NCBI GenBank assembly: GCA_937941555.1 | Contig: CALDHJ010000352.1 | Span: forward strand, 1 to 9,731 | Length of the DNA: 9,731 nucleotides | Direction: 5' to 3' | Origin: an uncultured Granulosicoccaceae bacterium | GTDB lineage: Bacteria; Pseudomonadota; Gammaproteobacteria; CALCKW01 | Shown: positions 1-6,569 of the stretch, piece by piece | Layout: every line of letters starts with the position of its first letter | How positions within the stretch are numbered: position 1 is the first letter of the stretch | The notes under the pieces: model-generated | What the model saw: only the letters and a program-made list of their open reading frames with translations | Databases searched by the model: none | What the model was told of the DNA's origin: nothing | Translations under genes and position numbers: made by a program

Positions 1-28
1 CGGCTCACGGGGCCGGCCTTGCGCCACT

Positions 29-60
29 CAGAGGGCCTTTATGCGCTCTCTGTGCGTTTT
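29..60 (+). terminator. Possible terminator of the gene left of the window
   Basis: Bases 29-36 can pair with 45-52 in an 8-bp stem (one G-U pair) with an 8-base loop. A short TTTT run follows at 57-60 after four bases. It would end transcription of an unseen gene to the left. The stem is short, the loop large and the T run weak, so this is tentative. Confidence 0.3.
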
Positions 61-124
61 CCATCTCTCCCTCACGCGCCAGACGGCGTATACCGTCCCC
101 CAAAGGGCCGCATTGCGTCGCGAT

Positions 125-143
125 TGTGTTTCCAGAAAACACA
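125..143. repeat. Inverted repeat TGTGTTT-N5-AAACACA
   Basis: A perfect 7-bp inverted repeat (125-131 and 137-143) with a 5-base spacer sits about 80 bases upstream of the sigma-28 promoter candidate. It shares the half-site GTGTTT/AAACAC with the palindrome at 192-208. It could be an operator half of a regulatory array or a small hairpin. No known regulator consensus is recognised. Confidence 0.45.
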
Positions 144-191
144 TTAACAATTTGTCAGCGAACAGAAAAGCGCCTTTTGAAACAGAGACAT

Positions 192-208
192 GGGTGTTTG
201 AAACACCC
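192..208. repeat. 17-bp palindrome upstream of the fliC promoter
   Basis: GGGTGTTT (192-199), a central G, and AAACACCC (201-208) form a perfect palindrome. The single-base centre makes a DNA operator for a dimeric protein more likely than an RNA hairpin. It ends 15 bases before the -35 element of the fliC promoter candidate. The core TTTGAAACA (197-205) is repeated exactly at 176-184, 21 bp upstream, which is two helical turns and so the same face of the DNA. Confidence 0.5.
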
Positions 209-223
209 TGTATTACGGCAATA

Positions 224-250
224 TTAAGTAATTGAAATGTGCGCCGCTAT
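224..250 (+). promoter_or_regulatory. Sigma-28 (FliA) promoter candidate for fliC
   Basis: TTAAGTAA (224-231), an 11-base spacer and GCCGCTAT (243-250) fit the enteric FliA consensus TAAAGTTT-N11-GCCGATAA at 5 of 8 and 6 of 8 positions with exact spacing. The implied start is near 257, giving a leader of about 160 bases. Flagellin is a classic FliA target, and the neighbouring fliD and flaG genes carry comparable elements. This is a consensus match only. Confidence 0.6.
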
Positions 251-402
251 CAAGTTCAAGAGGGCGCAACACACGACGCGTTGCCTCGGTGCTCATTCAA
301 TTAATCGAAAACGTAGTGTCAAACGGGATTGGTCGAGTTCACAACGGATTCTCTCGACTCAAAAACCGAACTTCGTCAGATAGTTGGATAATTCAACAAA
401 GT

Positions 403-408
403 GGGGAG
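403..408 (+). promoter_or_regulatory. Ribosome-binding site that sets the fliC start
   Basis: GGGGAG lies 7 bases before the ATG at 416. The in-frame GTG at 401 overlaps this purine block and would have no site of its own. The ATG at 422 would be 13 bases away. This favours 416, giving an N-terminus MTMINTN typical of flagellins. Confidence 0.75.
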
Positions 409-415
409 TAATGAG

Positions 416-1906
416 ATGACGATGATCAACACCAATATGTTCTCGCTGAATGCCCAGGGTAAAGTGGGCGCGGCAGAGGGAACATTGGCAACTGCGATGG
501 AGCGTCTGTCTTCCGGGTTGCGTATCAACAGCGCCCGTGACGATGCGGCAGGCCTTGCCATATCCGACCGGATGTCCTCGCAGGTGCGGGGCTTGACGCA
601 AGCCGTGCGCAACGCGAACGACGGCGTGTCGTTGGCGCAAACAGCGGAAGGCGCGTTGCAGGAGTCCGGCAACATCATGCAGCGTATGCGTGAACTGGCC
701 GTGCAGTCTGCCAACGAAACCAACTCGGCGTCCGACCGGGTGAACCTCCAGAAAGAGGTGAGCCAGCTCCAGACCGAGTTGAACCGTATTGCCAACACAA
801 CCACCTTCAATACAAAGAACCTGCTCGACGGCTCTTTTACCAATGCCAAGTTTCACGTCGGTTTCGAAGCGAACCAGACCATCAACGTGAACATCGGTGA
901 TGCCCGTGGTACCAGCATCGGCACCAACTACTTGTCCACTGGGGCGGGTACTGCCAACGCAGCTGCTGCCACGGCAGTGAACGGTGTTGCAGCCGGTACC
1001 CTGGATGTCGACGGCGCTCTGGGCAGCTCGCAGATCACAGTCGGTGCTGCCACAAGTGCACGTGACATTGCTGCGGCGGTGAATGCCGAGTCGGATACGA
1101 CAGGCGTCACGGCCTCTGCTGCGAGCTATGCGATTCTCGAAGTCAACGCGACCGGATCGGTTGCCTTCGATCTCGAGGGTCAGAACGAGGGTGACGGTAT
1201 CCGCGTTGCGACCACCATCGGTGACAACACCGACATCACTGATCTCGCCAAGGCGATCAACGATGTGGCGGGCAAGACCGGTATCACCGCTTCTTTGAGC
1301 GACGACAACAGCCAGATCATGTTGGAAAACTCCGAGGGCTATGACATCTCCATCGCCAACGTCGGTGCGACGGCAATGGACCTGACGGGTGTCGAAGCGG
1401 TTGGCGACCGTGCTGTTGGCGAAGATGCATTCGCTGCCGGGTCGGCAGCGGGCGCGGCAGTGACCATGGCCGCTACCACAGGTGTGGGCACGGTTGCGGG
1501 CACGGTGGCTTTCGATTCGGCCAAGTCGTTCTCGATCACCGCGAGTGACGCGTCTCTCGGCGCGGCGGCGACGCCGACGGTGTCAACGCTCAATGACGTC
1601 GGTTCGGTCGATATCAGCACGCAAGAGGGTGCCAATGCCGCACTCAACGTGCTCGACGGTGGCCTCGCATTCGTCTCGGACATCCGCGCCGACCTCGGTG
1701 CGATCATGAACCGTTTCGAGTCGACGATGAACAACCTGAACAACGTGGTCGAGAACACCACCGCGGCACGTTCGCGCATCACCGATGCCGACTTTGCCAA
1801 GGAAACGGCGTCTCTGTCACGCGCTCAGGTACTGCAGCAGGCCAGTATGGCGATGTTGGCGCAAGCCAATCAGCAGCCTCAGCAAGTGCTGTCTCTCCTG
1901 CGGTAA
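416..1906 (+). CDS. fliC: Flagellin (filament subunit)
   Basis: Encodes the 496-residue subunit exported by the flagellar type III apparatus and polymerised into the filament. Both conserved ends are present: the N-terminal D0/D1 region (residues about 1-165, with [24 protein letters not shown] and [10 protein letters not shown]) and the C-terminal D1/D0 region (about 400-496, with [12 protein letters not shown] and a terminal QVLSLLR). The variable middle (about 170-395) is rich in Ala, Thr, Gly and Asp and seems to hold two flagellin IN-type modules (about 203-255 and 256-316). Residues equivalent to Salmonella R90, L94 and E114 are kept, so TLR5 recognition is plausible. The start at 416 is chosen over a GTG at 401 because of the ribosome-binding site. 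The gene has its own FliA promoter candidate and terminator, so it is probably monocistronic. Confidence 0.97.
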   Translation: MTMINTNMFSLNAQGKVGAAEGTLATAMERLSSGLRINSARDDAAGLAISDRMSSQVRGLTQAVRNANDGVSLAQTAEGALQESGNIMQRMRELAVQSANETNSASDRVNLQKEVSQLQTELNRIANTTTFNTKNLLDGSFTNAKFHVGFEANQTINVNIGDARGTSIGTNYLSTGAGTANAAAATAVNGVAAGTLDVDGALGSSQITVGAATSARDIAAAVNAESDTTGVTASAASYAILEVNATGSVAFDLEGQNEGDGIRVATTIGDNTDITDLAKAINDVAGKTGITASLSDDNSQIMLENSEGYDISIANVGATAMDLTGVEAVGDRAVGEDAFAAGSAAGAAVTMAATTGVGTVAGTVAFDSAKSFSITASDASLGAAATPTVSTLNDVGSVDISTQEGANAALNVLDGGLAFVSDIRADLGAIMNRFESTMNNLNNVVENTTAARSRITDADFAKETASLSRAQVLQQASMAMLAQANQQPQQVLSLLR

Positions 1907-1922
1907 TCGACTCGCAGTCGAT
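1906..1922 (+). other. Small hairpin at the fliC stop codon
   Basis: ATCGACT (1906-1912) and AGTCGAT (1916-1922) form a perfect 7-bp stem with a CGC loop, starting on the last base of the stop codon. It lies just before the terminator hairpin, so the fliC mRNA would end in two stacked hairpins. It may protect the abundant flagellin message from 3' decay. That role is inference. Confidence 0.5.
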
Positions 1923-1927
1923 CGAAG

Positions 1928-1956
1928 AGGCCGACCCCTTTGGGTCGGCCTTTTTT
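1928..1956 (+). terminator. Intrinsic terminator of fliC
   Basis: A perfect 10-bp GC-rich stem (1928-1937 with 1942-1951), a CTTT loop and a run of six T (1951-1956) lie 22 bases after the fliC stop codon. This is a textbook Rho-independent terminator and separates fliC from fliD. Confidence 0.95.
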
Positions 1957-1990
1957 GTGCATCGACACCAGATCAATGTGCCCGTCGATC

Positions 1991-2017
1991 AACAGTCTGG
2001 AGCCGATTGGCCGATAC
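1991..2017 (+). promoter_or_regulatory. Sigma-28 (FliA) promoter candidate for fliD
   Basis: AACAGTCT (1991-1998), an 11-base spacer and GCCGATAC (2010-2017) match the FliA consensus at 5 of 8 and 7 of 8 positions with exact spacing. The predicted start is near 2024, about 55 bases before fliD. It lies just after the fliC terminator, as expected if fliD is transcribed on its own. Confidence 0.7.
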
Positions 2018-2078
2018 AACTGTTACAGACTCACTGTGGTCGGCCGCGAAGCGTGCCCGCCACTGATGGAAAGAACAC

Positions 2079-3470
2079 ATGGCCTCCATTCAAAGCCCAG
2101 GCATTGGCTCCGGACTCGATGTCAACAACATCGTGGAATCCCTGGTGGAAGCCGAGGGTGCGCCGGCGCGCCAGCGGCTCGACAGCCGCGAGGCCCGATT
2201 GCAGGTGCAGATCAGCGCGCTGGGCGCACTGAAGTCTGCCTCCAGCGACTTTCGCAGTTCGCTGTCGTCGCTGAAAACCACCTCGACCTTCAACACCCGC
2301 TCGATCACGGCCAACGAGGAAGGCTTTGTGTCCCTCGATGCCGGAACGGCTTCGGTACCGGGCAGCTACCGCATGAAAGTGCTCGAACTCGCCCAGGCGC
2401 AGAAATCGGCAACGGCCGGGTTTGCCTCTGAGGCTGTAGAAGTGGGCACCGGGACACTGACGGTGGCGATTGGTGAAAAAACCATCGACATCGAAGTCGA
2501 TGAGTCCAACAACAATCTCTCCGGTCTGCGCGACGCAATCAATGACGCGTTGGCGGGCGAGGGGATTTCCGCGACCCTGCTCAATGTCGATGATGGCGAA
2601 GGTGGTACCCACACGCGGATGCTGATCACCAGCGAGAAATCCGGTGCGGACCAGGCGATCACCTTCAGCGTCGAAGACGCGGACGGCAACAACACCGATG
2701 CAACCGGTCTCTCTGCGCTGGCGACCGAGAACCTCGAGGTGCTGAGTGAAGCGAAAGACGCGATCGTCGAAATCGAAGGTCTGACGGTAACGTCTGCCAC
2801 GAACAAGCTCGAGAACGTGATCGACGGTGTCACGATCGAGTTGACCAAGGCCGACCCCGATACCGAGCTCGAAATCACCATCGCTGAAGACCACACCGAG
2901 GTGATCGAAGCGGTTGGCGCCTTTGTCGAAGGGTACAACGCCCTGATTGCAAGCTTTGCCGGATCCGACAGCTACAACTCCGACAGCGAGCAGGCTGGTG
3001 CGCTGCTTGGTGATGCCAGTGTGCGGTCGTTCAAACTGTCGCTTAGTCGCATTCTCGGCACGATCGATCGCGAGGCCGAGTCCGCTTTCAGCTCTCTGCC
3101 CGCTATCGGAATAACGACAAATGAAGATGGCACCCTGACGCTGGACAACAGCAAACTCGAGGCGGGACTCAACAACAACCGCGAAGATGTGCTGAATCTG
3201 TTCACCCGCGAAGACGTTGGCGTGGCGGTACAGCTCGACGATCTCGCCTACAACTACTCGCGGTTTGACGGCGTGTTCACCACCCGGCTTGACGGCCTTG
3301 AGGCCCGCGTGGACGACATCGCCGATGATCGCATTGACTTGCAGACACGCCTTGATGCGGCCGAACTGCGCTACCGCGCCCAGTTCGAGTCACTCGACCA
3401 GTTGATGTCGACGCTGACCCAAACTGGCAGCTTCCTCAGCCAGGCCTTCTCGAGCGACAGCGATGGCTGA
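2079..3470 (+). CDS. fliD: Filament cap protein FliD (HAP2)
   Basis: A 463-residue protein that forms the cap at the filament tip and guides insertion of exported flagellin; in several bacteria it also acts as an adhesin. Residues 1-100 match the FliD N-terminal domain (GIGSGLDVNNIVESLV, FNTRSITAN, GSYRMKVLELAQAQKS). A flagellin-hook IN-type segment follows at about 123-195. The C-terminal domain spans about 220-450, with VEGYNALI, LLGDASVRS, GITTNEDGTLTLD and a predicted helical end. The length is close to the family norm of about 450-475. GGAAAG lies 6 bases before the ATG. It has its own FliA promoter candidate and terminator, and stands before flaG, the reverse of the order in Pseudomonas aeruginosa and Vibrio. 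Confidence 0.96.
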   Translation: MASIQSPGIGSGLDVNNIVESLVEAEGAPARQRLDSREARLQVQISALGALKSASSDFRSSLSSLKTTSTFNTRSITANEEGFVSLDAGTASVPGSYRMKVLELAQAQKSATAGFASEAVEVGTGTLTVAIGEKTIDIEVDESNNNLSGLRDAINDALAGEGISATLLNVDDGEGGTHTRMLITSEKSGADQAITFSVEDADGNNTDATGLSALATENLEVLSEAKDAIVEIEGLTVTSATNKLENVIDGVTIELTKADPDTELEITIAEDHTEVIEAVGAFVEGYNALIASFAGSDSYNSDSEQAGALLGDASVRSFKLSLSRILGTIDREAESAFSSLPAIGITTNEDGTLTLDNSKLEAGLNNNREDVLNLFTREDVGVAVQLDDLAYNYSRFDGVFTTRLDGLEARVDDIADDRIDLQTRLDAAELRYRAQFESLDQLMSTLTQTGSFLSQAFSSDSDG

Positions 3471-3491
3471 TCGTCGACTCTGACAGGAAAG

Positions 3492-3515
3492 AGCCGGACA
3501 CTGTCCGGCTTTTTT
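3492..3515 (+). terminator. Intrinsic terminator of fliD
   Basis: AGCCGGAC (3492-3499) pairs with GTCCGGCT (3503-3510) around an ACT loop, followed by six T (3510-3515). It starts 22 bases after the fliD stop codon and makes fliD an independent transcription unit. Confidence 0.93.
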
Positions 3516-3567
3516 GTGTTCTGAAAAATGGCATTTATGCGATTTCGAATTGGAATCGGCGGAACAT

Positions 3568-3595
3568 TAAAGGATTGTCAGCTCACTGCCGTTAA
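3568..3595 (+). promoter_or_regulatory. Sigma-28 (FliA) promoter candidate for flaG
   Basis: TAAAGGAT (3568-3575) and GCCGTTAA (3588-3595) match the FliA consensus at 6 of 8 and 7 of 8 positions. The spacer is 12 bases, one longer than the ideal 11. The implied start near 3602 gives a leader of about 140 bases. It would drive flaG and, as no terminator is clear after flaG, probably fliS and the fliT-like gene. Confidence 0.65.
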
Positions 3596-3728
3596 GTGTT
3601 CCAACGGATGGCCGAGGCGCTCGATGCACGGCCGTGTTGGGCAGGTGTGCTGTGCACGATGACGGTCACTCGCCAAGGAATTCACTCCACCGGATGGACA
3701 ACCCGAATCGCGTCATTGGGACGCGTCA

Positions 3729-3735
3729 GGTGGGA
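3729..3735 (+). promoter_or_regulatory. Ribosome-binding site of flaG
   Basis: AGGTGGGA-like purine stretch 5 bases before the ATG at 3741. A GTG directly upstream at 3738 is also in frame but sits too close to this site, so ATG 3741 is preferred. Confidence 0.6.
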
Positions 3736-3740
3736 ACGTG

Positions 3741-4172
3741 ATGAACAGAATTGCAGAGAGCGGGGCGGCCAGTGCTGCGTGGACCGGCCAACAGACGCCG
3801 CCGCAGATCAAAACGGCACAAGCCGCTGAATCGTCGGCGCCGGATATCGATGCCACGCAGCGACCGGGGCAGGTGGCCCAATTGGAGACCGCCTCCAGCG
3901 CTGTCGTCCAGCCGGGCGGCGAAGCCGCTGTGTTGACGGCCGAGTCCGGGCGGCAATTGGTCGACAAACTCAATGACAGCGTGAGCCATCAGGACCTTGA
4001 ATTCAGTGTGGATCAGGACACCGGCAGCACAGTGATCACTGTCACCAGCCGCAACACCGGGGAAGTGGTTCGGCAAATTCCGAGTGAGGAGGTGCTGAAC
4101 ATGATGCAGGAATTGCGTGGGCAAACCCCGGCATCGGTCGAATCGGCACGGATTTTTGATCAATTGGCTTAA
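3741..4172 (+). CDS. flaG: FlaG family protein
   Basis: A 143-residue protein of the FlaG family, linked in other bacteria to control of filament length or stability; the exact biochemical role is not settled. Residues 1-65 are low-complexity, rich in Ala, Gln and Ser, and not conserved. The FlaG domain is at about 70-130, with LVDKLND, LEFSVDQDTGSTVITV, and the signature GEVVRQIPSEEVLNMMQEL. No signal peptide or membrane segment is seen. It lies between fliD and fliS behind its own FliA promoter candidate, which fits late expression with the filament. The gap to fliS is 78 bases, with only a weak hairpin at 4176-4197. Confidence 0.92.
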   Translation: MNRIAESGAASAAWTGQQTPPQIKTAQAAESSAPDIDATQRPGQVAQLETASSAVVQPGGEAAVLTAESGRQLVDKLNDSVSHQDLEFSVDQDTGSTVITVTSRNTGEVVRQIPSEEVLNMMQELRGQTPASVESARIFDQLA

Positions 4173-4250
4173 GGGCAGTGCCGTCTAGACAGCGCTGGTT
4201 TCAATTGTGCAGTAGTCAAGCAAGCCGAATCACAGGGACAACGGATTCAC

Positions 4251-4667
4251 ATGACCAATCACCAGGCATTGGATGAGTACCGTCAGGTCGGGAAAAGCAC
4301 CGGTGCGACCTACGCCGACCCGCACCAACTGATACAACTCTTGTACGACGGTGCGTTGGATCGACTGGCTCAGGCGCAAGGTGCTCTCGATGCAAACAAG
4401 ACATCGGATTGCCATCGCCTTGTCAGCGAGACCATCGGCATTGTCGAAGGACTCGACGGTTGTCTCGACCGCGAGGCGGGTGGTGATCTCGCGGAAAACC
4501 TTCACGATCTCTATATCTACGTGATTCGTCGCTTGTTGTTGGGCAACCTGAACAACGAACTGGAGGCCGCTGTGCAGGAGTCAGTCGAATTGCTGCGCGA
4601 GTTGCGTGAAGCCTGGGCACTCATCCCGGTCGACATGCGTGGTATCAACACCGCGGGCACAGGCTGA
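4251..4667 (+). CDS. fliS: Flagellin export chaperone FliS
   Basis: A 138-residue cytoplasmic chaperone that binds the C-terminal helices of newly made flagellin and stops it polymerising before export. The sequence predicts an all-helical protein with the FliS hallmarks: YRQV near residue 10, DPHQLIQLLYDGALDRLAQA at about 23-42, DLYIYVIRRLL at about 86-96 and a REAW motif near 119-122. The length is normal for the family (about 125-140). The ribosome-binding site is weak (CGGA at 4242-4245). The stop is followed 2 bases later by the start of the next gene, so the two are very likely translationally coupled. Confidence 0.95.
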   Translation: MTNHQALDEYRQVGKSTGATYADPHQLIQLLYDGALDRLAQAQGALDANKTSDCHRLVSETIGIVEGLDGCLDREAGGDLAENLHDLYIYVIRRLLLGNLNNELEAAVQESVELLRELREAWALIPVDMRGINTAGTG

Positions 4668-4669
4668 TC

Positions 4670-5011
4670 GTGCCGGCTGGCACCGACGTGATAGACACCG
4701 GCGAACACGACGATGACGCCGTGCTTAGAACGCTGGTCGATGAGGTCTGTGCCGCGCTGCAATCCGACGAATACGAAACGGCGGTTACCGCTGCAAAACA
4801 GCTTGATTTCGCTGTGCGTCAGCGGCTCGACGCGCTTGCAGAGCACGAGCCGGTACCTGCCAATTTATTGTCTATACTTCAATACGTCAGCGATCGACAG
4901 CAGTACGCACACGCGTTGTCGTCGTCAAAAAAGCGGGAAGTGGCCAAAGCGATACGCGAGCATCGACGCGGTGCAGACGGCGTATCGTCGTACCTTGACC
5001 ACGCGCGCTGA
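4670..5011 (+). CDS. fliT: FliT-like flagellar chaperone (probable)
   Basis: A small 113-residue, acidic then basic, mostly helical protein. It starts with GTG 2 bases after fliS and without a clear ribosome-binding site, so coupled translation is likely; an internal GTG at 4688 is an alternative start. FliT proteins bind the C-terminus of the cap protein FliD and escort it to the export gate. The assignment rests mainly on position (after fliS, before the fleQ-type regulator, as for Vibrio flaI or Pseudomonas PA1096), size and helical character. Helical stretches include LRTLVDEVCAALQSDEY (about 19-35) and a heptad-like run through LDFAVRQRLDALAEHE (about 45-60). The C-terminus is basic (SSSKKREVAKAIREHRR). 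No strong sequence signature is visible, so a generic FlaI/FleP-type protein is possible. Confidence 0.6.
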   Translation: MPAGTDVIDTGEHDDDAVLRTLVDEVCAALQSDEYETAVTAAKQLDFAVRQRLDALAEHEPVPANLLSILQYVSDRQQYAHALSSSKKREVAKAIREHRRGADGVSSYLDHAR

Positions 5012-5027
5012 GGGGCACGATCAGGCC

Positions 5028-5050
5028 ATCGGGTAAGGCGTTTACCCGGT
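5028..5050 (+). other. Hairpin between fliT and fleQ
   Basis: Bases 5028-5036 pair with 5042-5050 (9 bp, one G-U) around the loop GGCGT; the core is CGGGTAA/TTACCCG. There is no T run, so it is not a standard terminator. It may dampen read-through into fleQ, protect the 3' end of the upstream message, or be an operator. No clear sigma-70 promoter was found in the 87-base gap before fleQ. Confidence 0.45.
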
Positions 5051-5098
5051 GAATGGGCGTGCCGGAATGTCGTCAACAGACCACCGAAGTACGGATCC

Positions 5099-6562
5099 AT
5101 GAGCAGAGCTTCGCAAACCCGCGCCCTAGTTATCGACCACGACGTCAATCGCGCCGATCTCTTCGTCAATGTCCTGCAGTTTATCGACTGCGAAGCGGAC
5201 GTCCTCTATTCGCTGGAATCGCTGCAACAGGCGCCGAAGCTTGCGAGCTACCAGGTCATTTTTGTCGCGCAGTCGACAGATGCGCTGGCGACCGTGCAGG
5301 GTCTGCAGTCTGAAGCGGACGATCTACCAGCCTTTGTGATGCTCAACGATGGCGAGCCCAGTGCCGCTGAGATGAGTGTATTGGCGAGTGCGTTTCTCGG
5401 CGTTGTGCGCTTCGATGCCCGTTACCCGGTGATCAGCAATTTGCTGCACAAAGCGCAGGTTTTCGCAAAAAAACGCGCATCGGGCGAGTCCCAGAAAGCC
5501 GCTGGCAACATCGAGTTGTTCCGGTCGCTGGTCGGCAACAGCCGCGGTATCCGGTCGGTTCGGGAAATGATCGAGCAAGTCTCGCCCACCGAGGCGACAA
5601 CGCTGATTCTCGGCGAGTCCGGCACCGGTAAAGAAGTCGTTGCGCGCAACATTCACTACCACTCATCGCGCCGCGGGAAACCGTTCGTGCCGATCAACTG
5701 CGGTGCGATTCCGCCAGATCTGCTCGAGAGTGAACTTTTCGGCCACGAGAAGGGTGCCTTCACGGGTGCGATAACTGCGCGCCAGGGCCGCTTCGAGCTG
5801 GCCGAAGGCGGCACCATCTTCCTCGACGAAATTGGCGATATGCCTTTGCCGATGCAGGTGAAATTGCTGCGCGTATTGCAGGAGCGCAGCTTCGAGCGCG
5901 TGGGCAGCAACAAGACCATCGAAACCGATGTGCGCATCGTAGCGGCGACGCATCGCGATCTCGAGAAGCAGATTGCCAAGGGCACGTTTCGCGAAGACCT
6001 GTTCTATCGCCTGAATGTCTTCCCGATCGAAATGCCGCGCTTGCGCGACCGCAAAGAAGACTTGCCGCTGCTCGTTCAGGAGCTCATCACTCGACTCGAA
6101 CACGAAAAGAACACCTCTGTGCGCTTGACCAACCAGGCGCTCTTGTCGATGTGCAACTACGACTGGCCCGGAAACGTGCGTGAGCTTGCGAACATGATCG
6201 AGCGGCTTGCCATCCTGTTTCCCTATGGCGTCGTCGACGCACGGGACCTGCCGCGCAATCTGTTCCACAGTGACAGCGATGTGCCGGCCTCCACACCGGC
6301 AGTCGTGCCGGCGGAAGAAGACGAGTTGGTCGGCAGTGTGTCGAGTTTTGCCGCGGCGGCAGAACCGCGCCTCCCGCGCAACGGCATTGATCTCAAACAA
6401 CACCTGACTGAAATCGAGATCAGCCTGATTCACCAGGCGCTCGACGAAACGCACGGCGTTGTGGCGCACGCGGCCAAGCGTCTCGGCATTCGCCGGACAA
6501 CGCTGGTTGAGAAGATGCGCAAGTACAGCATTCAACGCTCGGAGCTTGAAGCGGCGTCATGA
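5099..6562 (+). CDS. fleQ: Sigma-54-dependent flagellar master regulator FleQ
   Basis: A 487-residue NtrC-family activator at the top of the polar flagellar hierarchy. Residues 1-120 are a degenerate receiver: an acidic VIDHD is kept (11-15), but the phosphoacceptor strand reads VIFVAQS (53-59) without aspartate. The AAA+ domain (about 140-370) has Walker A GESGTGKE (172-179), the sigma-54-contacting GAFTGA (219-224) and Walker B FLDE (241-244). The Fis-type helix-turn-helix is at about 453-476 (GVVAHAAKRLGIRRTTLVEK). Residues equivalent to the P. aeruginosa FleQ cyclic-di-GMP site are kept: LFRS (140-143), KEVVARN (178-184) and ExxxR (328-332). It probably responds to cyclic-di-GMP rather than phosphorylation. 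The ribosome-binding site is weak. fleS follows after 112 bases behind a sigma-54 promoter. Confidence 0.97.
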   Translation: MSRASQTRALVIDHDVNRADLFVNVLQFIDCEADVLYSLESLQQAPKLASYQVIFVAQSTDALATVQGLQSEADDLPAFVMLNDGEPSAAEMSVLASAFLGVVRFDARYPVISNLLHKAQVFAKKRASGESQKAAGNIELFRSLVGNSRGIRSVREMIEQVSPTEATTLILGESGTGKEVVARNIHYHSSRRGKPFVPINCGAIPPDLLESELFGHEKGAFTGAITARQGRFELAEGGTIFLDEIGDMPLPMQVKLLRVLQERSFERVGSNKTIETDVRIVAATHRDLEKQIAKGTFREDLFYRLNVFPIEMPRLRDRKEDLPLLVQELITRLEHEKNTSVRLTNQALLSMCNYDWPGNVRELANMIERLAILFPYGVVDARDLPRNLFHSDSDVPASTPAVVPAEEDELVGSVSSFAAAAEPRLPRNGIDLKQHLTEIEISLIHQALDETHGVVAHAAKRLGIRRTTLVEKMRKYSIQRSELEAAS

Positions 6563-6569
6563 TTCCGGC

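Larger units (their letters stand above)
1..415. other. Non-coding region upstream of flagellin
   Basis: No convincing gene lies in these 415 bases. Short open frames exist, including a 64-codon one at 41-235, but they lack a ribosome-binding site and show no recognisable protein motif. The stretch is AT-richer than the genes from about 120 to 400. It holds a terminator-like hairpin near the left edge, a group of GTGTTT/AAACAC inverted repeats at 125-208, a FliA promoter candidate at 224-250 and a leader of about 160 bases before fliC. Within the leader, GTCGAG (332-337) can pair with CTCGAC (353-358). Confidence 0.7.

Noticed and set aside
41..235. 64-codon open frame upstream of fliC
   Set aside because: No ribosome-binding site, no recognisable motif, a low-complexity basic translation, and it overlaps the palindromic repeats and the sigma-28 -35 element.
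401..415. GTG at 401 as the fliC start
   Set aside because: It overlaps the GGGGAG ribosome-binding site of the ATG at 416 and adds five residues not seen in flagellins.
4176..4197. Hairpin after flaG as a terminator
   Set aside because: The stem is 6 bp with a 10-base loop and a G-U pair, and no T run follows, so termination is not supported.
5663..6535. Long antisense open frames opposite fleQ and fleR (also 7943-8896)
   Set aside because: They are open only because of codon bias in GC-rich genes on the + strand; their translations show no domain, and the + strand genes are unambiguous.
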